NCBI RefSeq assembly: GCF_016650815.1
Contig: NZ_JAEKEZ010000001.1
Coordinates: forward strand, 62,001-126,000
DNA length: 64,000 bases
Source: Pseudomonas sp. TH31
GTDB taxonomy: Bacteria; Pseudomonadota; Gammaproteobacteria; Pseudomonadales; Pseudomonadaceae
Reading direction: 5' to 3'
The notes under the pieces are model-generated. The model had not been told where the DNA came from and did not search any database. It saw only the letters and a program-made list of their open reading frames with translations. Shown here one piece after another: positions 18,947-28,307 of this stretch. The translations under genes were made by a program, and so were the position numbers. The stretch's first letter is position 1. Each line of letters opens with the position of its first letter.

Positions 18947-19657
18947 TCAGTGTGTTTGTCGCGCGCGCAAAAACTCGATGACCAGGTGAGCGGACGTATC
19001 GGGTGCAGCCTGAAGCAGGCAGTGTGGGGCGTCGACTTCGATCACTTGCACCTGTGGTTTCAGCTCAGAGATCCGCATGCACGCTGCCTTTGGCACCACT
19101 CGATCCTGGGTGGCACGCAAATAAACAGTGGGCACATTGATCCGTGCAAGCTGCGCCGATACATCGATGTCGAGCACCGATCGCAGTCGCTCGCGCATAA
19201 CCGAAGGTTTGACCTTGTTGATCGCCCGACTCAGTGCGGTGCGCAAAGCAGCGCTGGAAAATCGACCGAGCAACAATGGGCTGAGCCATCGGGCCGGCAC
19301 GAGTCCCACCGGCAGCATATTGCGCAGAAAGCCCAAGCGGCGGAACAGCGGCCGCGGGTTACTGGCAAAGGTGCAGCAGAGCACCAGCCCGACCTGCAGA
19401 GGCAGATTCAAGGCTGTCAGGGACAGGGCGATCGGTCCGGAGAAGGACTCTCCCAGCAACACGAACGGCCGGTCGGTGGGCAACGCTTGCCTGGCAATGG
19501 CTTGCAGTTCCCCATGGTTCAACGGGATGTCGCAGGGGTAAGTCACGACAACCGTGTCGCAAGCGTTCTCCAGGGCCGCCACGAACGCCTGGAACAGTTC
19601 ACCCGTTCCATCCATGCCCGGTAGCAGGACCAGCGTCGGCAGGTTTGATCGGTTCAT
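18947..19657 (-). CDS. Alpha/beta-hydrolase
   Basis: 236-residue cytoplasmic alpha/beta hydrolase starting at ATG 19657. It shows an oxyanion-type loop LLPGMDGTGELF near residues 11-22, the nucleophile elbow GESFSGPIA near 69 with catalytic Ser, and a C-terminal DAPHCLLQA with the catalytic His. The acid is probably in ATQDRVVP. There is no signal peptide. It is divergent from the membrane protein gene at 19801. The substrate is unknown; lipase/esterase-like activity is the general expectation. Confidence 0.8.
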   Translation of the reverse strand: MNRSNLPTLVLLPGMDGTGELFQAFVAALENACDTVVVTYPCDIPLNHGELQAIARQALPTDRPFVLLGESFSGPIALSLTALNLPLQVGLVLCCTFASNPRPLFRRLGFLRNMLPVGLVPARWLSPLLLGRFSSAALRTALSRAINKVKPSVMRERLRSVLDIDVSAQLARINVPTVYLRATQDRVVPKAACMRISELKPQVQVIEVDAPHCLLQAAPDTSAHLVIEFLRARQTH

Positions 19658-19800
19658 GTATTGCGTCCTTGGTGAATGGCTATTCTGGCCCATTCGGTCC
19701 ACATCACGCTTCGAAAAATCCCCTTTCGGTCTGTGGGCAGATTTCCGGGTTCTGGACTACTACTGACGAACCTTTTCCATTCCCTGCCTGGAGCATTCCC

Positions 19801-20256
19801 ATGCTGTCTCACTGGTTTCTTGCGGCGATCCACCTCTTGGCTGTTGCCTTGGGTCTCTGGGCGGTGCTCACTCGCGGCACGGCGTTAAGTCGTCTGGCTG
19901 CGGGAACGGCTCAGGTTCGTAGCGTGCTGGTCGCGGATAACGTGTGGGGGATTTGTGCCGGGATTTTGTTGATCACAGGTCTGATGCGAGCCTTCGGGGG
20001 GTATGAAAAGGGCACCGACTACTACCTTCATCAGCCGCTGTTTCATCTCAAGATGACGCTGTTTGTGATCATTTTGCTAATGGAACTGGCGCCGATGACC
20101 ACCTTGATCAAATGGCGAATCGCGCTGGGGCGTGGCGCATCGGTTGATCTGGGGCGGGCCAGGCTGTTTGCACGGCTCAGTCACATTGAAGCCCTGTTGT
20201 TGATGCTCATGGTGATCGCGGCCACCGGCATGGCACGGGGTGTGACCTTCGGCTAG
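19801..20256 (+). CDS. DUF2214-type integral membrane protein
   Basis: 151-residue membrane protein with about four hydrophobic segments. It contains conserved-looking positions RGTALSR, DNVWGICAGILLITGLMRAFGG and YYLHQPLFHLKM, which fit the DUF2214 family. The start codon at 19801 is preceded by a purine-rich GGAGCA. It is divergent from the hydrolase gene with a 143-base gap. Function is not known for the family. Confidence 0.75.
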   Translation: MLSHWFLAAIHLLAVALGLWAVLTRGTALSRLAAGTAQVRSVLVADNVWGICAGILLITGLMRAFGGYEKGTDYYLHQPLFHLKMTLFVIILLMELAPMTTLIKWRIALGRGASVDLGRARLFARLSHIEALLLMLMVIAATGMARGVTFG

Positions 20257-20422
20257 CAACGCTGATTCGTCGGGATTGACAGCCACGGCGTGGCTGAAGC
20301 CGGTCGTATGGCTTCACGTAACAGGGGAGGGAGCGGCGGCGGGTGCCCAGCGAATGCCGAGCGTGAATCTTTAGCCAGCCATTGCGCTGAAGCGAACGGG
20401 CTGGCTACTGATGCAGCAGGAT

Positions 20423-20617
20423 TCAGGGGGTTTGTGGTTTGTCTGGTGCGGTCAGACCGGCCTGAATGCGCTGATAGATTTCTTCGCGATGTACGGCAAC
20501 GTCTTTCGGGGCGTTGATGCCAATCCGGACTTGCTGGCCGCTAACGCCCAGAATAGTGATCGTAATGTCATCACCGATATTTATGCTTTCACCGACTTTG
20601 CGGGTGAGTATCAGCAT
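20423..20617 (-). CDS. rsmE: CsrA/RsmA-family translational regulator, RsmE type
   Basis: 64-residue RNA-binding protein ([20 protein letters not shown]...) that blocks translation by binding GGA motifs in mRNA leaders and is titrated by GacA-dependent small RNAs. The fold-defining residues are present: Arg at 6 and the conserved [13 protein letters not shown] near 41-53. The sequence lacks the insertion typical of RsmA and has the longer [12 protein letters not shown] tail, fitting RsmE. It stands alone on the minus strand. Assignment to the Csr family is secure; the paralogue name is less so. Confidence 0.9.
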   Translation of the reverse strand: MLILTRKVGESINIGDDITITILGVSGQQVRIGINAPKDVAVHREEIYQRIQAGLTAPDKPQTP

Positions 20618-20865
20618 GGTCTTCTCCTTGATTGCGTGTAGGGCACCTGATTCAGACAGTGCAGAGGTCGGTGTAGTTATAGATTAGTGCGAAGTCTCGT
20701 GGTTTGGGTGCCTCTTTCTGACGCGCAGATGCTGCATTAATTCCCAAGGCGTAACTATACAGAGGCCGCAACCATCATTCTCGTTGTTTTAAGCCCATTT
20801 TGCGGCACTCGGGAAGTATTCATGAATGTTAAAATCCGCGCTTTCAGCATTCAGAGGGAAACGTT

Positions 20866-21243
20866 GTGCGCAAAATGGCCTTGGTAATCGCAGTATTGGC
20901 GTTGGCGGGATGTGGTGAGGGCAAGGAAGCTAGCACTCAAAAGACGCCATCCAGCGCTGTTTCCGTGCAGGCTTCAGTCCCTGCTCCGGCAGCTGGTCCG
21001 CAATGGGATCTCGAAGTGCGCGGCGAAACAACCCAGGCAGTCAGCGACCTCAGCGGCTGGCTGATCGAACACAGCTTCGTTTCCAATGTGGTTCGGGAAA
21101 ACGGCAAGGACCGTATCCTGCTCGGCCCGTTCGGATCCAAAGCCGAGGCCGAGGCACGGCAGGCTGACTTGAACGCGGCGCTGACCAAGGCGAAAAAGAT
21201 GAACATCGAATCGCTGATCATCGAGCGTCCGGCGGCTCAGTAA
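20866..21243 (+). CDS. SPOR-domain lipoprotein
   Basis: 125-residue lipoprotein starting at GTG 20866. The lipobox LAGC places the modified Cys at about residue 16. A Ser/Ala/Pro-rich linker follows, then a C-terminal SPOR domain (WDLEVRGETTQAVSDLSGWL, then VVRENGKDRILLGPFGSKAEAEARQADL), which binds denuded septal peptidoglycan glycans. The SPOR core here is short. Likely anchored in the outer membrane facing the periplasm. It is monocistronic as far as seen. Confidence 0.8.
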   Translation: MRKMALVIAVLALAGCGEGKEASTQKTPSSAVSVQASVPAPAAGPQWDLEVRGETTQAVSDLSGWLIEHSFVSNVVRENGKDRILLGPFGSKAEAEARQADLNAALTKAKKMNIESLIIERPAAQ

Positions 21244-21282
21244 CCGCACAACTGTTCGGCGCCGTTCCGCGGGGACTCTTGA

Positions 21283-21483
21283 AGGGGGACTGGAGGACGT
21301 CAACGTAGACGAGGGGATCCTCAGGGGAGCCTCCGAATCGGCCAACGATGGTTTCTACGGCTGGATCGCCGGGGAAACGTGGCGGTGATGAGTCTGCACA
21401 AGTACTTGATCAAGGCGCGCGGCATTCCCCGGGAGTCTCTCAACCTGATGGGCGACCGGCGCTATAACAAAGTCGGCGGTTAG
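21283..21483 (+). pseudogene. Remnant of a siderophore-interacting (SIP/ViuB-like) flavoreductase C-terminus
   Basis: Two adjoining frames read SANDGFYGWIAG and then VAVMSLHKYLIKARGIPRESL followed by NLMG, ending at TAG 21481. This resembles the closing part of siderophore-interacting FAD reductases (GYxWxAGE ... RGIPRxxLxxxGYWRxG). Only about 65 residues remain, with no FAD domain upstream, and the frame breaks at the GGGG run 21371-21374. Unlike the other broken genes here, most of the protein is absent, so this is a true relic. Identification rests on a short match. Confidence 0.45.
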
Positions 21484-21484
21484 A

Positions 21485-21527
21485 AACAAAAAAGGCCTCG
21501 GGTTTAATGCCCGAGGCCTTTGTGTTT
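21485..21527. terminator. Bidirectional intrinsic terminator
   Basis: Perfect 12-base arms AAAGGCCTCGGG (21491-21502) and CCCGAGGCCTTT (21510-21521) around a 7-base loop, with A-rich sequence on the left and T-rich on the right. It lies between the SIP relic and the convergent endA gene and can serve both directions. Confidence 0.88.
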
Positions 21528-21538
21528 TCAGCGTTTGT

Positions 21539-22228
21539 TCAACCGCAGGCTTTCATGTTTACCGGGCCGACAAACTCGTTACCGCGACCCATCACACAGG
21601 CCACGCTCTGGTTGCGCTGGCGCTCCCAGGCTTGCACCGGGTAGGTCTTGTTCCAGGCTTCATACAGTTGGCGATCCTGTCTGGACAGTTTCAAGGCGTA
21701 CTGCTTGCTCATGTAGAAGTACGTCCGGGCGATCATCCCGCGTATCGAAGGGCGCGGCATGACCTTCTTGGCCTTGAAGTCGACCTGCGTCAGGCACGAA
21801 CCGTATTGGCCCGATTGTACCGGCAGCCAGCCAAAGCTGAAGTTGCTGCGGTCGCCATTTACCTCGCCGATGCTCGGCACCAAGTTGTGCAAGTCGGCCT
21901 CGGCCTTCTGATACGTCGGGTCGTAGCGCGTGCAGTTTTTGCGTCCGCCCGACTGCCAGCATTGGCGCTGATGACCGATCTGCCAGGCCGGGACAATGTG
22001 TTCCCACTCGATGCGCGAGGCGCGCTTGAGGCTTTTGCGCGGCACATACCCACAGGCGGCGAGGTCCACCTTGTTACCGGTGTATTTGCAGCCGCAATAA
22101 AACTCGGTGGATTGCGGTGCGTAAAGCTTCCAGGCGACTTTCTTGGCTTCGTTGAAGGTGCGCGGAGCGCCAGCCTGGGCCCCCATGGCGATGAACAGAA
22201 ACAACAAAGCAAAACAACGGACACTCAT
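21539..22228 (-). CDS. endA: Exported endonuclease I
   Basis: 229-residue DNase of the EndA/Vvn ββα-metal family. A signal peptide ends near MGAQA (residue 19). The catalytic segment RIEWEHIVPAWQ contains the general-base His, and DLHNLVPSIGEVNGDRSNF contains the metal-binding Asn. Several Cys (FYCGCKY, LAACGY, RQCWQ, NCTRY) are consistent with a disulfide-stabilised periplasmic or secreted nuclease. ATG 22228 is chosen over an upstream in-frame ATG because the signal peptide begins there. It follows a DUF1654 gene by 4 bases, so the two are co-transcribed. Confidence 0.92.
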   Translation of the reverse strand: MSVRCFALLFLFIAMGAQAGAPRTFNEAKKVAWKLYAPQSTEFYCGCKYTGNKVDLAACGYVPRKSLKRASRIEWEHIVPAWQIGHQRQCWQSGGRKNCTRYDPTYQKAEADLHNLVPSIGEVNGDRSNFSFGWLPVQSGQYGSCLTQVDFKAKKVMPRPSIRGMIARTYFYMSKQYALKLSRQDRQLYEAWNKTYPVQAWERQRNQSVACVMGRGNEFVGPVNMKACG

Positions 22229-22232
22229 TGAC

Positions 22233-22472
22233 TCAATCTTCCTTCGGCACAACCCAAAAAATCTGCACGCCGCCATCGTCGCGATAGGCGAGGGTGACGT
22301 TATCGTTCTCGTCGATTTCTTCGAGCAGCTGTTCCCACTCAGCCACCGGTTCGTCAGGAAGACGGAAGATCAGGGCGGCTTTGGCTTTCTGGGCACTTTG
22401 GGAATTGATGATTTTTTGGACGCGAATGCCCATGCGTTGATAGGCGTCAGGAGAGGCGGAAGTGGTGGCCAT
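22233..22472 (-). CDS. DUF1654-type small protein
   Basis: 79-residue cytoplasmic protein (MATTSASPDAYQRMGIRVQ...) starting at ATG 22472 with AAGGA upstream. The pattern AYQRMGxRVQKIINSQSAQK followed by WEQLLEEIDENDNV resembles DUF1654, a family common in Pseudomonas. It ends 4 bases before the endonuclease I start. Related small proteins in Pseudomonas are sometimes linked to DNA damage responses, but nothing in the sequence proves that here. Function unknown. Confidence 0.75.
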   Translation of the reverse strand: MATTSASPDAYQRMGIRVQKIINSQSAQKAKAALIFRLPDEPVAEWEQLLEEIDENDNVTLAYRDDGGVQIFWVVPKED

Positions 22473-22646
22473 GGGATTATCCTTATTAAGCTGTACGCGC
22501 ATACAGTATTTGGCTGTAGGAATTTTCGCAACTGCTTAAAATTCAAGAAAATCCTCTGACAGTGGTTTTTTCCGTTTGGTGTAAGACGGTCAGGATTTTT
22601 TGTAGGGCAATGACCCCTCGCCAGAGTGGCGAAGGGTGTAAGCGGT

Positions 22647-22668
22647 GCCCGACCGGAACCGGTCGGGC
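22647..22668. terminator. Strong GC hairpin after ansB
   Basis: A perfect 22-base palindrome (GCCCGACCGG at 22647-22656 and CCGGTCGGGC at 22659-22668) lies 10 bases beyond the ansB stop on the minus strand. There is no long T-run, so it may end transcription weakly or protect the 3' end. Confidence 0.5.
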
Positions 22669-22677
22669 GAGGGCCGA

Positions 22678-24113
<1,436 letters not shown>

Positions 24114-24566
24114 ATGTCGTTATCCGTCGGTATTCCGAATGCTGCAGGCATCACCATCGGTGGCAAATCAGCTGCTACCATCCGGGCGTTGAACGAAGCT
24201 ACGGCGCAGGCGGCAGATAAAGCGCTGGGCGTCAGCAAGGACGACGGCAAGCAAGTCAAGACGGGTGCCGTGGGCCTGGCAGCGGGTGCAGACACGCAGC
24301 AAGCCCCGGACACCACCAGTGTGACGGTGAAAATGCTGCTCAAGCGCATGCAAGAGCTGCAACAGCAACTGCGCGAGCAACAGCAGCAATTGGCCGCAGC
24401 TCAAGCGGCGTCCTATCCGACACCGGAAGCCAAGTCCACCGCGGTGATGGCTGTTCAAGGTCAGATAGCCGAAACCAACGGTGCGCTGCTGGAAGTCTCC
24501 AACGCCCTGGTCAAGGAAATGACCAAGGGCGCCGGTAGCGGGTCGGTGGTCAACACCACGGCATGA
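24114..24566 (+). CDS. FlxA-like coiled-coil protein
   Basis: 150-residue cytoplasmic protein from ATG 24114 with a good AGGAG. The central region (KMLLKRMQELQQQLREQQQQ and onward to about residue 105) is a Gln-rich coiled coil, as in FlxA-like proteins. The flanks are Ala/Gly/Thr-rich. A second small protein at 15025-15339 has a similar start and composition. FlxA is linked to flagellar regulation in E. coli, but no flagellar genes or sigma-28 promoter are seen here. Function unknown. Confidence 0.6.
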   Translation: MSLSVGIPNAAGITIGGKSAATIRALNEATAQAADKALGVSKDDGKQVKTGAVGLAAGADTQQAPDTTSVTVKMLLKRMQELQQQLREQQQQLAAAQAASYPTPEAKSTAVMAVQGQIAETNGALLEVSNALVKEMTKGAGSGSVVNTTA

Positions 24567-24619
24567 TGTGAATGCCCGGTTTTTGCCAACCAGTGCAAAA
24601 AATTGGTCGTTTCTGCTCG

Positions 24620-24648
24620 TTGACAAATCCCGGCTGGGTTCGCATAGT
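24620..24648 (+). promoter_or_regulatory. Promoter of the ribose operon
   Basis: A perfect -35 TTGACA (24620-24625) and a -10-like CATAGT (24643-24648) are 17 bases apart. The RbsR operator palindrome begins 8 bases after the -10, over the expected start of transcription. Confidence 0.7.
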
Positions 24649-24656
24649 TCGGTCTA

Positions 24657-24670
24657 CGCAAACGTTTGCG
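24657..24670. promoter_or_regulatory. RbsR (LacI-family) operator
   Basis: The perfect palindrome CGCAAACGTTTGCG has the central CG and AAACGTTT core typical of LacI/PurR/RbsR-family operators. It overlaps the transcription start region of rbsB, where bound repressor would block initiation. The gene for a LacI-family regulator is the fourth gene of this operon. Confidence 0.82.
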
Positions 24671-24762
24671 CGGCGTTCCCGATGACTTGATTCATCGACG
24701 ACGCCCTGAAGCTGCGCCAGCGCAAGCGTTGCTCACAATAATCATAAGATCGGAGTGAACCC

Positions 24763-25719
24763 ATGAAGCTGCCATTCGCTGGACGTCTTCTCGCTGTCGC
24801 TATGCTGGCTGCCGCATCCACCGCTTTGCCCCTCTCTTCGGCTTTCGCCGACACCCCCGAAAAACCTAAAGTCGCCCTGGTCATGAAATCTCTGGCCAAC
24901 GAATTCTTCCTGACCATGGAAGACGGCGCCAAGGCCTACCAGAAAGAACACTCCGCCGATTTCGACCTGATCTCCAACGGCATCAAGGACGAAACCGACA
25001 CCGCTGGCCAGACGCGCATCGTCGAGCAAATGATCCTGGCCAAGGTCAATGCACTGGTCATCGCGCCTGCTGACTCCAAGGCCATGGTGCCGGTGATCAA
25101 GAAAGCCGTCGATGCCGGCATTACCGTAATCAACATCGACAACCAGCTCGATCCGGCCGTCGTCAAAAGCAAGAACATCAGCGTACCGTTTGTAGGCCCG
25201 GACAACCGCAAAGGCGCGCGTCTGGTGGGCGAGTACCTGGCCAAGCAACTGAAGGCTGGTGACGAAGTCGGCATCATCGAAGGCGTGTCCACCACGACCA
25301 ACGCCCAGCAGCGTACCGCAGGCTTCAAGGATGCGATGGAAGCGGCGAATATCAAGGTCGTGTCGCTGCAATCCGGTGACTGGGAGATCGACAAAGGCAA
25401 CAAGGTTGCCGCCTCGATTCTCAGTGAATACCCGCAAGTCAAAGCCCTGCTGACCGGTAACGACAGCATGGCCGTAGGCGCCGTTTCCGCCGTCCGTGCA
25501 GCGGGCAAGGCTGGCAAGGTTCAGGTCGTCGGCTACGACAACATCAACGCCATCAAGCCGATGCTCAAGGACGGCCGCGTCCTGGCCACCGCTGACCAGT
25601 TTGCTGCCAGGCAAGCGGTGTTCGGCATCGAGACTGCGCTGAAAATCATCAAGGGCGAGAAAGTCGACAGCGGCACCAACGGTGTGATCGAAACTCCGGT
25701 AGAGCTGGTTACCAAGTAG
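24763..25719 (+). CDS. rbsB: D-ribose ABC transporter substrate-binding protein
   Basis: 318-residue periplasmic binding protein. A Sec signal peptide (cleavage near SSAFA, residue 29) is followed by a type 1 periplasmic-binding fold: PKVALVMKSLANEFF, GVSTTTNAQQRTAGF, LTGNDSMAVGAVSAVRAAG and VVGYDNINAIKPML. It is the first gene of the ribose operon, directly after the RbsR operator. An AT/CA-rich stretch (24735-24748, ACAATAATCATAAG) just before the Shine-Dalgarno resembles Hfq/Crc target motifs. Confidence 0.93.
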   Translation: MKLPFAGRLLAVAMLAAASTALPLSSAFADTPEKPKVALVMKSLANEFFLTMEDGAKAYQKEHSADFDLISNGIKDETDTAGQTRIVEQMILAKVNALVIAPADSKAMVPVIKKAVDAGITVINIDNQLDPAVVKSKNISVPFVGPDNRKGARLVGEYLAKQLKAGDEVGIIEGVSTTTNAQQRTAGFKDAMEAANIKVVSLQSGDWEIDKGNKVAASILSEYPQVKALLTGNDSMAVGAVSAVRAAGKAGKVQVVGYDNINAIKPMLKDGRVLATADQFAARQAVFGIETALKIIKGEKVDSGTNGVIETPVELVTK

Positions 25720-25776
25720 TCCTTCTGGCGACACAACGGTGCTCGCCCGTCCGGGCGAGCGCATGGAGAGTTTTTT

Positions 25777-27330
25777 ATGTCACTTTGCGCCCCGAACGCT
25801 GTCCTCTCGGTCAGCGGTATCGGTAAGACCTATGCCCAACCGGTCCTGACCGGCATCGACCTGACGCTGATGCGCGGTGAAGTGCTGGCGCTGACCGGTG
25901 AGAACGGCGCCGGCAAAAGTACCTTGTCGAAGATCATCGGCGGGCTGGTCACGCCGACCACCGGCCAGATGCAATTCCAGGGTCAGGAATACCGCCCCGG
26001 CAGCCGGACCCAGGCTGAAGACCTGGGCATCCGCATGGTCATGCAAGAACTCAATCTGTTGCCGACGCTGTCGGTGGCGGAAAACCTGTTTCTCGACAAC
26101 CTGCCGAGCAACGGTGGCTGGATCAGCCGCAAGCAACTGCGCAAGGCCGCGATCGAGGCCATGGCCCAGGTCGGTCTCGACGCGATCGACCCGGACACCC
26201 TGGTCGGCGAGTTGGGCATCGGTCACCAGCAAATGGTCGAGATCGCCCGTAACCTGATCGGCGACTGCCATGTGCTGATCCTCGACGAACCGACCGCGAT
26301 GCTGACGGCCCGTGAAGTCGAGATGCTGTTCGAACAGATCACTCGCCTGCAAGCCCGCGGCGTGTCGATCATCTACATTTCCCACCGCCTCGAGGAACTG
26401 GCGCGAGTGGCCCAGCGCATTGCCGTGCTGCGTGACGGCAACCTGGTCTGCGTCGAGCCGATGGCCAATTACAACAGCGAGCAACTCGTCACCCTGATGG
26501 TGGGCCGTGAGTTGGGCGAACACATGGACATGGGCCAGCGCAACATTGGCGCGCCGGCCTTGACGGTCAAAGGGCTGACCCGCTCCGACAAGGTTCGCGA
26601 TGTGTCTTTCGAAGTGCGTGCCGGTGAGATCTACGGCATTTCCGGGCTGATCGGGGCAGGGCGCACCGAGTTGCTGCGACTGATCTTCGGCGCCGATACA
26701 GCGGACAGCGGCACGGTCGCGCTGGGTTCTCCGGCTAAAGTCGTGAGCATTCGTTCGCCGGCTGATGCGGTGGGTCACGGCATTGCCCTGATCACCGAGG
26801 ACCGCAAAGGCGAAGGCCTGCTGCTGACTCAATCGATCAGCGCCAATATTGCCTTGGGCAACATGCCGGTGATTTCCAGTGCGGGCGTCGTCAATAACGG
26901 TGACGAGATGGCACTGGCCCAGCGTCAGATCGACGCGATGCGCATCCGCAGTTCCAGTCCAACACAACTGGTGTCCGAGTTATCCGGTGGCAACCAGCAG
27001 AAAGTCGTGATCGGCCGTTGGCTGGAACGCGACTGTTCGGTGATGTTGTTCGACGAGCCGACTCGCGGTATCGACGTCGGCGCCAAGTTCGACATCTATG
27101 CCTTGCTGGGTGAATTGACGCGCCAGGGCAAGGCGCTGGTGGTGGTGTCCAGTGACCTGCGTGAACTGATGCTGATCTGCGATCGGATCGGCGTGTTGTC
27201 GGCAGGCCGCCTGATTGACACCTTCGAGCGCGACAGCTGGACCCAGGATGATTTGCTTGCCGCCGCTTTTGCCGGCTACCAAAAACGTGATGCGTTGCTC
27301 AACGAAGCAGCGCCTAGGGATCTTCCATGA
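25777..27330 (+). CDS. rbsA: D-ribose ABC transporter ATP-binding protein
   Basis: 517-residue double ATPase of the sugar ABC class. The N-terminal half has a normal Walker A (GENGAGKST near 46) and Walker B (LILDEPTAML). The C-terminal half has the degenerate Walker A GLIGAGRTE typical of RbsA/MglA, signature ELSGGNQQKVVIGRWL, and LFDEPTRGIDVG. The start is 57 bases after rbsB, and the TGA overlaps the rbsC ATG (ATGA). It energises ribose import through RbsC. Confidence 0.95.
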   Translation: MSLCAPNAVLSVSGIGKTYAQPVLTGIDLTLMRGEVLALTGENGAGKSTLSKIIGGLVTPTTGQMQFQGQEYRPGSRTQAEDLGIRMVMQELNLLPTLSVAENLFLDNLPSNGGWISRKQLRKAAIEAMAQVGLDAIDPDTLVGELGIGHQQMVEIARNLIGDCHVLILDEPTAMLTAREVEMLFEQITRLQARGVSIIYISHRLEELARVAQRIAVLRDGNLVCVEPMANYNSEQLVTLMVGRELGEHMDMGQRNIGAPALTVKGLTRSDKVRDVSFEVRAGEIYGISGLIGAGRTELLRLIFGADTADSGTVALGSPAKVVSIRSPADAVGHGIALITEDRKGEGLLLTQSISANIALGNMPVISSAGVVNNGDEMALAQRQIDAMRIRSSSPTQLVSELSGGNQQKVVIGRWLERDCSVMLFDEPTRGIDVGAKFDIYALLGELTRQGKALVVVSSDLRELMLICDRIGVLSAGRLIDTFERDSWTQDDLLAAAFAGYQKRDALLNEAAPRDLP

Positions 27331-28304
27331 AAACTGCAGCATCTGCCGGTAAACGTAGTGGCAATTTTTACGGGCTGGGCACCTACCTGGGCCTGGCCGG
27401 TGCCTTGCTGGCGATGGTCGCGCTGTTCTCGGTCCTGAGCAGCCATTTCCTGTCGTATGACACCTTCAGCACCCTGGCCAACCAGATCCCGGACTTGATG
27501 GTGCTGGCGGTTGGCATGACCTTCGTGTTGATCATCGGCGGTATCGACCTGTCGGTCGGTTCGGTGCTGGCGCTCGCAGCCTCGGCGGTCAGCGTGGCGA
27601 TTCTCGGCTGGGGCTGGAGTGTCTTGCCCGCAGCGTTGCTCGGCATGGCGGTTGCTGCACTCGCCGGGACCATCACCGGTTCGATCACCGTGGCCTGGCG
27701 GATCCCGTCGTTCATCGTGTCCCTCGGCGTGCTGGAAATGGCCCGTGGTCTGGCGTACCAGATGACCGGCTCGCGCACGGCTTACATCGGTGACGCTTTT
27801 GCCTGGCTGTCCAACCCGATAGCTTTCGGTATTTCGCCATCGTTCATCATTGCCTTTGTGATCATCATCGTCGCCCAGGCTGTGCTGACCCGTACTGTGT
27901 TCGGTCGCTACCTGATCGGCATTGGCACCAACGAAGAGGCGGTGCGTCTGGCCGGGATCAATCCAAAGCCCTACAAGATTCTGGTGTTCAGCCTGATGGG
28001 CTTGCTGGCCGGCATCGCCGCGCTGTTTCAGATTTCCCGCCTGGAAGCGGCGGACCCGAATGCCGGCTCCGGCCTGGAACTGCAAGTGATCGCCGCCGTG
28101 GTGATCGGTGGCACCAGCCTGATGGGCGGCCGTGGTTCGGTCATCAGCACCTTCTTCGGTGTGTTGATCATTTCGGTATTGGCGGCGGGCCTCGCGCAGA
28201 TCGGTGCGAGCGAACCGACCAAACGCATCATCACCGGTGCGGTTATCGTGGTGGCGGTGGTTCTGGATACTTATCGCAGTCAGCGCGCAAGCCGGCGGAC
28301 CTGA
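27327..28304 (+). CDS. rbsC: D-ribose ABC transporter permease
   Basis: 325-residue inner-membrane permease of the RbsC/XylH type with around ten hydrophobic segments. Recognisable stretches are GMTFVLIIGGIDLSVGSVLAL, the RIPSFIVSLGVLEMARGLAYQ region, and GRYLIGIGTNEEAVRLAGI facing the ATPase, with VIGGTSLMGGRG near the end. It overlaps rbsA by 4 bases and ends 3 bases before rbsR. Confidence 0.95.
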   Translation: MKTAASAGKRSGNFYGLGTYLGLAGALLAMVALFSVLSSHFLSYDTFSTLANQIPDLMVLAVGMTFVLIIGGIDLSVGSVLALAASAVSVAILGWGWSVLPAALLGMAVAALAGTITGSITVAWRIPSFIVSLGVLEMARGLAYQMTGSRTAYIGDAFAWLSNPIAFGISPSFIIAFVIIIVAQAVLTRTVFGRYLIGIGTNEEAVRLAGINPKPYKILVFSLMGLLAGIAALFQISRLEAADPNAGSGLELQVIAAVVIGGTSLMGGRGSVISTFFGVLIISVLAAGLAQIGASEPTKRIITGAVIVVAVVLDTYRSQRASRRT

Positions 28305-28307
28305 TTC

